Shown here in pieces: positions 1-9,807 of a DNA stretch of 64,000 nt. This stretch comes from Linderina pennispora (Eukaryota; Kickxellomycota; Kickxellomycetes; Kickxellales; Kickxellaceae). The stretch lies in contig NW_024468249.1 in assembly GCF_002104995.1 (NCBI RefSeq), positions 868,001-932,000 on the forward strand, written 5' to 3'. The notes beneath the pieces are model-generated. The model was not told where the DNA came from. It worked only from the letters and a program-made list of their open reading frames with translations, and did not search any database. Position 1 is the first letter of the stretch, and each line of letters opens with the position of its first letter. The translations under genes were made by a program, and so were the position numbers.

Positions 1-2
1 GG

Positions 3-1881
3 AGTACCAGCCAAATTGCATCGTGCAACTACGTCGCTCGGTCGTTTGGGGTCCGCAACGGCATGTTCCTGGGACCGGCGCGTGAGAGGTGCCCAGGGCT
101 GATGACAGTGCCGTACTACTTTGACACGTACAAGCGTGTATCGCGGAAATTCTACGAGGAGCTCACACAAATTGCCGACGAGATCCAGGCAGCCAGCATC
201 GACGAGGCTCTTCTTGACGTCACCGAGGTTGTGTATCGTGACTTTGACGGCAAGCCAGAGCGTTTAGCACAGCATATCCGCCAGATCCTCCTCGAGCAGA
301 CGCAGTGCACTGCCAGTATCGGAATCGGGTCCAGTATCCTCCTGGCACGGGTGGCTACAAATAAAGCAAAGCCAGACGGGGTCTTTGCCATCTCTGCAGA
401 GCAATTTGAAGACATTGACTTGAGGGTGCGTGATCTGCCAGGTGTTGGTTATACACTTGAGCAAGATCTTGCACAGCACAACATCACATCAGTCAAGGAT
501 ATCCGTAAAACAGCTCTGGCAGAGCTTCAGGCCATCTGTGGCGAAAAGACAGGCCAAACACTATACAATCACAGCCGCGGAATCGACGACCGAGTGCTGG
601 AGTCAGACAAGCTGCGCCAGGTGTTTGGGGCAGACGTTGGCTGGGGAGTCCGTTTTTCGAGCCAGCAGGAGGCAGACCAATTTATTGGACAGTTGTCAGC
701 AGTTGTATGCGAAATGATGTGCGCCGCCAAGCGCACAGGGAGAGGGGTGACACTGAAGGTAAAGAAGCGACGGGAAGGCGAAGGCAAACCGCACAAGTTT
801 CTCGGGCACGGCATCTGTGACAGCCTGAGCAAGAGCACGGGGCTTTCGTCAATGACCAATGACCCGGCCAAGATCTCAGCTGTATGCGTTTGACCTGCTG
901 CAGCAGCTTAAAATCGACCCTCTAGATATTCGGTCGGTTGGGATCCAGGTGTCAAAGCTCAACTCGATGGATGTAGCAGGCGACATTGGCGATCTGTTGA
1001 CAAAACCCGCAGCTGACACATCGAAGCCCAGCGGTGCCATTCCTGTCATCGAGCTGCCGTCGGCGTCACAGTTGGACTCCAGCGTTTTTAATGAGTTGCC
1101 AGAGTCGATTCGCCAGGAGCTACAGGCGGTATACCAGCAGATCGACCCCAGCATAAACATTGTCCAAGGAAAAGGTGCGCTAAAGACCAGGGCCACTCCA
1201 ACGTCCAGCGGCTCTTCATCTGCCACGCGCAAGCCCGGGCGGAAGGCGAGCGGGAGTTCAGGGTACAGTGGTCGAGGCCGCCCACGCAAGCTAGTGTTCC
1301 CGCCAAATTCCGGTAGCAAAGGTGGCCAGAGCCTGATGCAAGCATTCCGAAAGGCCGAGGTGCTGGATCCGGTAATGCCATCGCAGATGGACAGAAGTGT
1401 GTGGGAAGAGCTGCCAATGAATATCCGCCGAGAGCTTGCACGCGAGCACACTAAGACCACGCCAACACCAACCACGCCAACACTAGCCAGAAACGAAGAG
1501 GACACGGCAAGTGTTGGTCCACAAGAACGCTTACCAGTGGCTGACCCATCTTCTTCTGAAGGCGTGGCAAAGGATGAGGGTAGCACGCATGCAGTCCCAG
1601 TACTGTTCAATGCAAGCAGCCTGGACGACGTGCTTGATCTTGTCCGGCAGTGGGTCGATGCATACTCGCATGGCCCTCTCGACGAGGATGTTGACGAATT
1701 CAGCAATTACGCTGCGTCTTTGGTCAAGTTCCATGACTTGTCCGCCTCAGAACGCATGCTCAAGCACCTGAAGTACTGGGCAAGCAGCAAGGGCAAGGGC
1801 TGGCAGCATGCTGTGGATACAATCATCAGCAATGTCAACCGAGTGTGTGTAGAGATGTACGAGTCGCATATCTTTGTATAA
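3..1881 (+). CDS. REV1: DNA repair polymerase Rev1, 5'-partial, one frameshift
   Basis: Y-family deoxycytidyl transferase used in translesion DNA synthesis and as scaffold for other bypass polymerases, acting in the nucleus. The frame is open to the left edge, so the N-terminus (normally a BRCT domain) lies outside. The visible part begins in the palm (SCNYVARSFGVRNGMF), continues through the catalytic SIDEALLDVTEV motif and the little-finger motif KFLGHGICD. It then has two ubiquitin-binding motifs (about 1066-1138 and 1378-1449; cores ELPESIRQEL and ELPMNIRREL) and the four-helix C-terminal domain that binds Rev7 and other polymerases (about 1615-1878). The reading frame changes once near 872-878: frame 3 carries conserved sequence up to NDPAKI, and frame 1 resumes with LYAFDLLQQL. 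Removing one base restores the family sequence, so an assembly insertion is likelier than gene decay. Family identification is secure. Confidence 0.93.
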
Positions 1882-1896
1882 AACAACAGGAGGTCA

Positions 1897-2983
1897 TTAA
1901 AGCTTGCCTGCAAGTGTCTCCTGCACAGCCTTGATAACGTCATCAAAAATGCTCGCACTGGCAGCGACAACACCCTTGTTGGCGCTGAGCGTGCGGCCAA
2001 GGGAGAAGTCCAGCGGCTTGCCGTGGATGTCGGACACTCGGCCGCCAGCCTCACGTATGATCACGTTGCCAGCACCATGGTCCCAGATCTTCTCGACATA
2101 GGTGTCAGACACGGGCAGGCGCAGATAAATATCGGCGGTCGCCGCGGGCCACAGCCGCGTACTTGCACTGGCTGTCCATGCGCACCGAGGGCTTGGTGAT
2201 TCCGAGTAGCTTGGCAATGTTGGCATTGTCGCCATGGTTCGAATGTCCTGACTCGACAGACTCGCAGAAGCTGGCATCCTTAGTATCAGGGACATTAGAC
2301 ACGTGAATAGGCGTCTCGACATCATCTGAGCCAGAATTGAGCCTCCGCTGGAACGCACCCTGGCCCTCGACGGCCACCATCAGCACTCCGCGCTCGCCGT
2401 CTGGCTTGCTCATATCGTAGGGCAGGTTCGGACACCCGACAACACCCAGACGCACCTGGCCGTCGATGATCAGCGCCAGGCACACAGCGAACTGCTCACC
2501 ACGCAAGAATCCCTTAGTTCCGTCAATCGGGTCTAGCGTCCAATGGCGGCCAGACGAGCCACCGGCGTATTGGCCACGGTCGATTGCGCGCAGGATCTCA
2601 GCGGTTGTCATGGGTGCTTCTGTGGCGGTGTTAGTCAGCTCGACGACCTTTTCGCGCAGTACGCGGCCAGCGTCACCCTGCAGGTCCTTTGAATCCTCTT
2701 CACCCACGATCGGGTCGGCAGGGAAGTGCCGCTCTAGGATTGAGTTGACCACAGCCTGGGCGCTGAAATCGGCAACAGTCACAGGAGACTTGTCCTTCTT
2801 GACTAGTGTTTCGCCAGTGACCAGGTGCTTGAACACGGCCTGACACACGAGGGATGCGCGCTCGACGGCCTCGATGGCGACGGCTCTTTCCTTGGCGAGG
2901 TAGGCGGCTACGTGAGAGTAATGAGCAACACGGTTCCGTGCAGGCGTGTATGCGGGGAGTCGACTGAGCAATTTACCTGACAT
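1897..2983 (-). CDS. MET22: 3'(2'),5'-bisphosphate nucleotidase (Met22/Hal2), one frameshift
   Basis: Hydrolyses 3'-phosphoadenosine 5'-phosphate to AMP, removing an inhibitor formed during sulfate assimilation. The family is Mg-dependent and lithium/sodium-sensitive. Metal-binding motifs are visible: GEEDS, the DPIDGTKGF loop and WDHGAGN near the C-terminus, with the family signature RGEQFAVCLALI between. The chosen ATG at 2983 (MSGKLLSRLP) gives about 361 residues once the shift is repaired, close to the yeast protein (357). The open frame continues upstream without family similarity. The frame breaks near 2134-2140: one frame ends after KYAAVARGD and the other resumes with ADIYLRLPVSDTY, as if one extra C had been inserted. 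Divergent from the ubiquitin-eL40 gene, with two CACGTG boxes in the shared upstream region. Confidence 0.92.
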
Positions 2984-3117
2984 TTCGACTACGTGTGGCA
3001 GAAGGTAAAGTAGATAGCTTATTCTTAAAGCGAAGATAACAGAGCTGAAGTGCAGGGCTCGGCAGCTCTGACAAATTACCCCGGTACCAACCCCAAAGTC
3101 CCAATTGGTCGTAGGAG

Positions 3118-3124
3118 TCACGTG
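3118..3124. promoter_or_regulatory. TCACGTG box upstream of MET22
   Basis: A TCACGTG element lies about 135 nt upstream of the MET22 start codon. In yeasts this is the core site of Cbf1, which recruits Met4/Met28 to sulfur-assimilation genes. Assigning it to sulfur control here is inference from gene identity and position. Confidence 0.4.
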
Positions 3125-3368
3125 GATATGTGGAGCGGATCTACAGAACAGCAGCCAAAAAGCGGCGAGCAGTGGGAGCTGCTGCTGCTGTGATGCTCTT
3201 AGCAGCGTTTGCACATCTTCTCGAAGACAGCCAGTTGCCACGCAAATGACGCATATTGCCATCTCCACCAGAACACTAATGTGTGCTATATGGATGGCGC
3301 GGCAGGTGGTTTCGAATTCCTTCCAGGGCTTCATCAGGACACTCCTGGTACCAAAAGCGCAGGTCAAT

Positions 3369-3376
3369 TCACGTGA
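3369..3376. promoter_or_regulatory. Palindromic TCACGTGA box in MET22/ubiquitin-eL40 divergent promoter
   Basis: A perfect palindrome TCACGTGA lies about 190 nt upstream of the 5'-UTR intron donor of the ubiquitin-eL40 gene. The same CACGTGA core occurs before the eL41 gene (27133), so it may be a ribosomal-protein promoter element. It could equally serve MET22. Confidence 0.4.
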
Positions 3377-3563
3377 TTTCAGCGTAGGGGAAAGGTCAAC
3401 CCACAATCTATGGACAACAGGAGTTGTTTGTAGAGAGCTGATCGAACAGAATCAGATCACGGATCAAACCAGCGCTGGAGTGGGCAAACCACAAAACAAG
3501 TTCGGCGCGACAGTCAGCCTCGGATCCATCTTTCACTTTTATTTTATCGAGAGTTTTCGCTAA

Positions 3564-4246
<683 letters not shown>

Positions 4247-4787
4247 GCTACTCGCTTCGCGCCCCTGCCAGGCACACTGCTTGCTATTCTCCTCACTTCT
4301 TGTTTGTCAAATCAATACAATGTGGTCTCTAGCGAGCAGCAAAAACGTTATATTTTCCAAATATCCACCACAACATCAACAACATCAACATCATTATTCC
4401 AGTGTATATGCAATGTGCAGATGGCGGGTATGTCGAGTGCATCCTGAACAGGCTGCAGCCACGGCGCTGGTGTGCTGGAGGGTGGGTGGGCGATTTCCAC
4501 GCCTTTTTTCTTGGTCGGTGGGCCGGGCCAATGGGCTGTGGCCATGTTTTTCTTGCAGCGCTCAGTGTGGAAGCAGCGCGTCAGAAGCCCTTCCCGCACC
4601 CACACCTGCCAGCCGAGCCAGCAGCTAGCCCTGGCATTTTCACTCTCCAGGCTTACGTCTGTTCCCCCTTTCACCGAAAGACTTTCAGCACCTTTTTCTT
4701 CTTCAGACTGCACTGTTTGGCACATCTCTTTCTCCGATTTGACCACTCGCATCTGTCTTTAGCACATACACAGAGAGAATTAACGAA
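4247..4787. other. Intergenic region between eL40 and delta-COP genes
   Basis: 541 nt holding the eL40 3' UTR and the delta-COP promoter. The last 130 nt before the delta-COP ATG are pyrimidine-rich. Open frames here show no family resemblance. Confidence 0.5.
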
Positions 4788-6603
4788 ATGGTAAAGAGCA
4801 GCCTGAATTCAGGCGGCTGGAATTCAAGCCCAGCCCAGTACAGTATAGCACCGACATAGTATAGGCTGAACGCACACTCACCAAATCCTGCCTCTCTCTT
4901 TGCATTCTAGGTTGTGCTTGCGTCGTCTATCTGTACAAAGACCGGCAAGGGTACGTTACAATGGAGAATTGAATGAGGACAGGGGAGGGTCATCTGAGGG
5001 CTTTGCGAGTTGGGCTACTAAAAACAGCAGCATCCTTGTAGCCCTGGTGTCGCGGCAGTTTGTTGAGATGCCCCGCACGCGCATCGAGGGACTCCTGGCG
5101 TCGTTTCCCAAGCTGATGGTCCCTAAGCAGCAACATACAACGGTGGAGACCGAGACGATCCGGTACGTATACCAGCCGATCGGCGAGGACATGTACGCGG
5201 TTCTGATCACGAGTCGGCAGAACAACATTGTGCAGGACATGGACACGCTGCATCTGATTGCGCGCGCAGTCTCTGACATCTGTGACATCGGCGACCAGCA
5301 GGACGTGATCATGCACGGGTTTGAGATCCTGTCGTCATTCGACGAGATCATCACGCTTGGGTACAGGGATAACGTGGATCTGGGCAAGCTGCGCACGATC
5401 ATGGAGATGGAGAGCCACGAGGAGAAGATCCAGGAGATCATCGAGCGGAACAAGGAGCGCGAGGCGAAGCAGGAACTCAAGCGGAAAGCCAAGATGTTTG
5501 ATCAGCAGCGCCGGGAGGCGGCTAAGCGCGGCATGGGCAACCCGAGCCTGGGAGGCATTGGGTCGGGCTCCAGCGGTTCGATGATAGGCAGCGGCGGTGG
5601 CCGGATGGGCGGCAGCTACGAGCCGCTGCTGTCGCAGGAGCCGGAGCCCGTGCGTCAATCGTTCGCACAGAACACGGCACCGGCAGCATCCACGTCGGCA
5701 TTCACATCAACCGCACGCGGCATGAGGCTGGGTCGCAAGCCCAAGGGTGCCGACATCATGGGTGCCATGAAGAATGAAGTTGATCTTGTGCAGCAGTTCC
5801 AGCAGGACCTGTCGATCACCGAAGAGGTTCCTGCGACGGCTCCCGCTGCCGCTGCTGCACCGCTGCCTGCTATCGACATGAAGGGCGTGCATGTGCAGGT
5901 CGAGGAGCATATCACAGCTATCGTTAATCGGGACGGTGGGCTGGAGCAGATGGAGGTCAAGGGTGATCTGTCATTGGTGGTCAACGATGAAGCGTATGCG
6001 AACGTGCAGCTGGGCTTGCTGTCGAACGACACGCACAACGCGCAGGTCAAGACGCACCCCAAGATCGACAAGAAGAAGTTCCACGCCGAGTCGGTGATTG
6101 CGCTGCGCGACGCCAACGGCTCGTTCCCACTGGGCCAGCCCATTGGCGTGCTCAAGTGGCGCATCGTCTCGGGTGACGAGGACGCGGTGCCGTTCACGAT
6201 CAACTGCTGGCCGACGCCTAACGGCAACGGCTCAATTGATGTGAACATTGAATATGAGCTGACAAACGAGCGGCTGGTGCTGGACGATGTTGTGGTGTCG
6301 ATCCCAATCCCGCACGGCGCGCAGCCGACGGTGGGCGAGGTCGATGGGCTGTACAGCGTGAACCATGCCCGCAGCACGCTCGACTGGCAGATCCCAACTG
6401 TTGACGCCAGCAACAAGGATGGCAGTCTGGACTTTAGTGTGCCTGGCGACGATGCCGGAGCTTTCTTCCCGGTCATGATCTCGTTTGCATGCAGCAAGTC
6501 GTACTATGACCTCGACATCACTGGAATCGCGACGCCCGACGGCCAGCAGGTGGACTATTCGGAGTCTGTGGCCCTGATCCCAGTCCAGTACGGTGTTATC
6601 TAA
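4788..6603 (+). CDS. RET2: Coatomer subunit delta (delta-COP), three exons
   Basis: Subunit of the COPI coat that forms retrograde Golgi-to-ER vesicles. I infer three exons: the bare ATG (4788-4790), 4911-4950 and 5042-6603. The introns are 4791-4910 (GTAAAG...TTCTAG) and 4951-5041 (GTACGT...TTGTAG). The join reads MVVLASSICTKTGKALVSRQ, exactly the family N-terminus, whereas the unspliced frame lacks it. The product is 534 residues, normal for the family. It has an N-terminal longin-like domain (residues about 1-140), a charged helical stretch, a Gly/Ser-rich linker (about 190-260) and a C-terminal mu-homology domain (about 285-534). A start codon alone in its exon is unusual and easily missed by gene finders. 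Confidence 0.95.
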
Positions 6604-6716
6604 AATTACGAAGCATCATTCGCATGTCCACGGGCTCACTTCTCCCTTTTCCACAAGCTTTTTTCTATATCTCGCAACTAAAAAAATTAAGATTTTACAT
6701 ATAAGACAGCAGCGCG

Positions 6717-7967
6717 CTATGTGGGCCGGATCTTGTTGAGCTGGTCAAACAGGCTGGGCTTGTATCGGAACAGGCGGCAGCCAAGCAGCCTGATGCCTGT
6801 CAGAGATCTCTCAAGCGCATTGACCAGCGCTGCCGTATCCTGGCCATGCTGTTCGCCGAGGAGCCGCGTTGCCTGCATGACAAACGCATTGTACATGACC
6901 ACCATATCCTCCGAGCGTAGCCCCAGGGCGACGAATGCATCGACAATCTTTTCGACAATGAGCCCCAGGACATTACGCAGAGTCGACGTTGTAGCCAGGC
7001 CGGCGACAATGGCAAACGAGGACCGCATAACCGCGCGCACCTGCGCAAGGCCCTTGCCATTTCGGTTCTCTAGAATGGCCACTAGCGGCTGGCCCGGCGT
7101 CTGGATGGCCTGGCGGAGACTGGCGAACAACGCATCGAATCGCTCGCGGTCATCAACAAGCATTCCCTTCAACTGCTGGGCAGCCGCAGTCAGATCAGCG
7201 TCAATGCTATCCAATGTCATGGTGCTGGCGGGCGATGTCCAGAGCTCGATAATGGTGCAAGCGCAAAAGTCAAAGTCACTGAAGGAAAAGTGGGCCAAAC
7301 AGCGCTTGGTAGTGTCAATGCGGTTGATGGTGAGAAACAGAATATGCGTGTACTGGTTCGCCAGCTCCTCGGGCAGGGCGAACTTTTGCATGATCTCGGT
7401 TGCCAGCGACACGCCCTCGACGTCCTCCACCTGCTTGGCGATGCGCTTTGCATTCTCGAACTGCCTGCGGCAGCTGGCCACGGCAATGTTTGCGCGCGCT
7501 GCGACCTCCGGCAATGCAGTGCGCGTGCGCGACGTCAGCTTGCGCCCCAGCAGCTCGAGCATCACGGGCTCGTCAAACATATAGTAGCGCTCGATCAGCG
7601 ACGTCCTGGCTTGCATGCTGAGCGGCAACATGTGCTGCTGCTCCAGAAAGTACCGCGGTCGGTGCAGGAAATATTCGATGTGCTGGAACAGGTACATCTG
7701 GCCTTTGACGTACTCGGCAATGGCGGAGGTCGGGGCCCCTTGCATGTCAGGCTCGGTCTGCAGGGTGGCGACGAGTTCGGCGATCGAGGAGCCGTGCAGG
7801 TAGCCATGGAAGACCGACAGGTCGATGGTTATCGGTGTCGACACGATGGCGGTGAAGTTTGTGTCGTCGGCGGGTTCCTCCGCACGCGTAAAGCGTAGGA
7901 AGTCCAGGCTCGGGTGTGGCACGCGTAGGTTGGAGAATTGGAAGTTGTAGGATTTCAGAGCACGCAT
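6717..7967 (-). CDS. FIBP-like protein (acidic FGF intracellular-binding protein family)
   Basis: A 416-residue protein resembling animal FIBP along most of its length. Matching stretches are LIERYYMFDEPVMLELLGRK, the CRRQFENAKR segment, the FFxxNRFxT-like LTINRIDTTKR and the FSFSDFDFCA region. In animals FIBP binds internalised acidic FGF; its ancestral cellular role is unclear, and growth-factor signalling cannot be assumed in a fungus. The ATG at 7967 (MRALKSYN) is the first in frame; upstream the frame stays open only from a GTG. It is divergent from the ZNHIT3-like gene, with 237 bp between start codons. No signal peptide or membrane segment is visible. Confidence 0.82.
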   Translation of the reverse strand: MRALKSYNFQFSNLRVPHPSLDFLRFTRAEEPADDTNFTAIVSTPITIDLSVFHGYLHGSSIAELVATLQTEPDMQGAPTSAIAEYVKGQMYLFQHIEYFLHRPRYFLEQQHMLPLSMQARTSLIERYYMFDEPVMLELLGRKLTSRTRTALPEVAARANIAVASCRRQFENAKRIAKQVEDVEGVSLATEIMQKFALPEELANQYTHILFLTINRIDTTKRCLAHFSFSDFDFCACTIIELWTSPASTMTLDSIDADLTAAAQQLKGMLVDDRERFDALFASLRQAIQTPGQPLVAILENRNGKGLAQVRAVMRSSFAIVAGLATTSTLRNVLGLIVEKIVDAFVALGLRSEDMVVMYNAFVMQATRLLGEQHGQDTAALVNALERSLTGIRLLGCRLFRYKPSLFDQLNKIRPT

Positions 7968-8204
7968 TATTGGCAGATGTGTGAAGGGCCGAATGATGTG
8001 AGCGGGCGTGGGCGGTATTTGCTTGTTTTGTTTTTTGTTTTGCTGGGTACGCACAGACGCTGCATAAATGGGTTCTGGGCTCTTTCTTGGCTATGAAAGC
8101 CCATTTTAATGCAGGTTTCGCAGACATGCGTATTACCAAACCGCTACGAGACCGATTCTGGACCTTGTCCACTTTTATTTTCATTCTCATAACCGAAGAG
8201 TAGC

Positions 8205-8606
8205 ATGGCGCAGTGCACAGTCTGCCACGACGCGGCGTCTAAGTACAAGTGCCCAAAGTGCTTGGCCGGGTACTGTTCAGTCAAATGCTTCAAGATCCAC
8301 AAGAGCGAGCCATGCGCAGTACCCGCACCCGAGCCGCCCAAGCCGACGCCCAAGCCGCAGGTATCCGCCAACATCCCCGAGATAGACAACGAGGAAGAGG
8401 AGGAAAAGCACCGGCTCAAGCTAGCCGACCTGCAGAAGCTCTCGTCCTCGATCCACCTCAAAGAGCAGCTGCAGAACCCGAATCTGCGGACGCTAATCGC
8501 AGCAGCGCTCTCCGACCCCGACCCGGTGGCAGCGATCCGCAGTCTCCGGCAGCAGCAGCCCGAATTCGAGGCTCTGGCGCAAGAGCTGATCAGCACAACA
8601 CAGTAG
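8205..8606 (+). CDS. HIT-type zinc finger protein, ZNHIT3/Hit1-like
   Basis: A 133-residue protein with an N-terminal zf-HIT domain: C4, C7, C16, C19, C24, C28, H32 and C37 make two interleaved zinc sites. A proline-rich and acidic linker follows, then a helical C-terminal part (LKEQLQNPNLRTLIAAALSD) that matches ZNHIT3. The yeast relative Hit1 works with Rsa1/NUFIP in assembling box C/D snoRNPs in the nucleus. Other HIT-finger proteins (ZNHIT1, 2, 6) are larger or differ in their C-termini, so ZNHIT3/Hit1 is the best fit. The ATG gives the finger at the extreme N-terminus, as usual in this subgroup. Confidence 0.85.
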   Translation: MAQCTVCHDAASKYKCPKCLAGYCSVKCFKIHKSEPCAVPAPEPPKPTPKPQVSANIPEIDNEEEEEKHRLKLADLQKLSSSIHLKEQLQNPNLRTLIAAALSDPDPVAAIRSLRQQQPEFEALAQELISTTQ

Positions 8607-8636
8607 GGAAAATTTTATTTTGAAACTAAAAAACTG

Positions 8637-8948
8637 TCAGACGCTCTTCTCAAGCAGCCTTTTGCAGATGTCTTCCGATTTCATGCCCGAGACGCTGATT
8701 GTCTCAACGCTGGCGTTGGCGAACTGGATGTCGAGTTTTGGCGGGCATGGCTCGCGCGGGTAGTTCACTGTGATCGGCAGGGCGGGGTTGGCGAACTGGA
8801 TCCGCCGCAGGTGCTCGCGCCAGAAGTGGCGGGCGCCTGAGGCACGTGTGCGCTGCGAGAGAGTCAGTGTCAGGCCGGAGATGTTGGGCGACAAGCGGGT
8901 TGCTCCTAGGCCAGACTCGAGCGCTGAGAGAATTTTGTCAATCTTCAT
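8637..8948 (-). CDS. Mitochondrial ribosomal protein, L51/S25/CI-B8 family (MRP49/mL61-like)
   Basis: A 103-residue protein with the thioredoxin-like L51/S25/CI-B8 fold pattern. It has a short N-terminal helix (MKIDKILSALESGLGATRL), a strand (ISGLTLTLSQ), then the motif ARHFWREHLRRIQFANP followed by the strand PITVNYPRE. ARKFWRENLPRIKFxNP-type motifs are typical of fungal MRP49 (mL61) and related mitoribosomal proteins. The protein is basic and expected in the mitochondrial matrix. Its stop lies about 30 bp beyond the ZNHIT3-like stop, so the two genes converge with overlapping 3' UTRs. Assignment to the family is firm; the exact subunit is less certain. Confidence 0.75.
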   Translation of the reverse strand: MKIDKILSALESGLGATRLSPNISGLTLTLSQRTRASGARHFWREHLRRIQFANPALPITVNYPREPCPPKLDIQFANASVETISVSGMKSEDICKRLLEKSV

Positions 8949-9807
8949 AATTGTGTAGTAAAAAGTGTGTCGAATTGGAGAGCAAGAGTGTCGGAATGCT
9001 TAAGATAATGAAGAGGTGGTGAAAAACGAGCGATGAGCCGAGTCATCGGGAGGAGCTTGAGCTGGGAGCCGGATATCCCGTTGATTTTTTTCACTCGCCA
9101 CAGTTCCAGATGTGGGGAGAAAGCTCCTGGCGACTGCTTGTTTTGGAAGAAACCGCATTGTACACACCAGCCTGCTCAGGAGTAGAAAGGCCGGAGCTGA
9201 CAGTGCAACACGACTACGGCGACGTGCCGCCTGGCATGGGCCCGCAGGCAATGTCGTCATTTGTAATTAGGTTTAGGGAGAGCATCAGCAATGTCAAAAC
9301 AACACAAGAAAAGCATCATCTGCTCCGCTTGTAGCGTGCATGCTGTCGGAAAACATGTATTGCGCATGACCACCGATTGCCGCTAGCATGGGAATAGTCG
9401 GGCGCAGGTGGGTGAGTTTTGGCAGGTTACAATTGTCTCTGAATGGTTTGTACCAAGAACACTCGGGAGGGGTTTAAGAACCTTGCTGACATCCAGAAGC
9501 AGCGACGATCTTGGTACAGCTTGAGCACAACAGATGTGAATCCCTTCCGTCCAGCATGCGTCCTGTGTGGGGGTGGGGGATTATATGTGCTCGCCCAGAC
9601 GAAGCGGTCTAAAGTTCTTTCTCTTTCTTGCTTTGCTCCATTTCATAAACAAAAAACCTTGGCGTTCCGTTTATCTATTTAGCTTCCTTTCCCTGAGCTA
9701 TTTTTAACCGAGGACCCAGAAAAGGAACACCACTGAGGTGCATCTTGACACGAGCAACCTCTGTTCTTTTTCCATTTTTTAAAGCCCTATTTTTCTGTAT
9801 TCTTTGT
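8949..9807. other. 859-bp region without a recognised gene
   Basis: Lies between the divergent mitoribosomal-protein and UNC13-like genes and must hold both promoters. The stretch 9600-9800 is T/C-rich and precedes the UNC13-like start. No RNA gene or coding family was seen. Confidence 0.5.

Noticed and set aside
849-880. GT...AG stretch across the REV1 frame change, as a mini-intron
   Set aside because: It would be about 32 nt, too short, and it encodes conserved Rev1 residues (NDPAKI).
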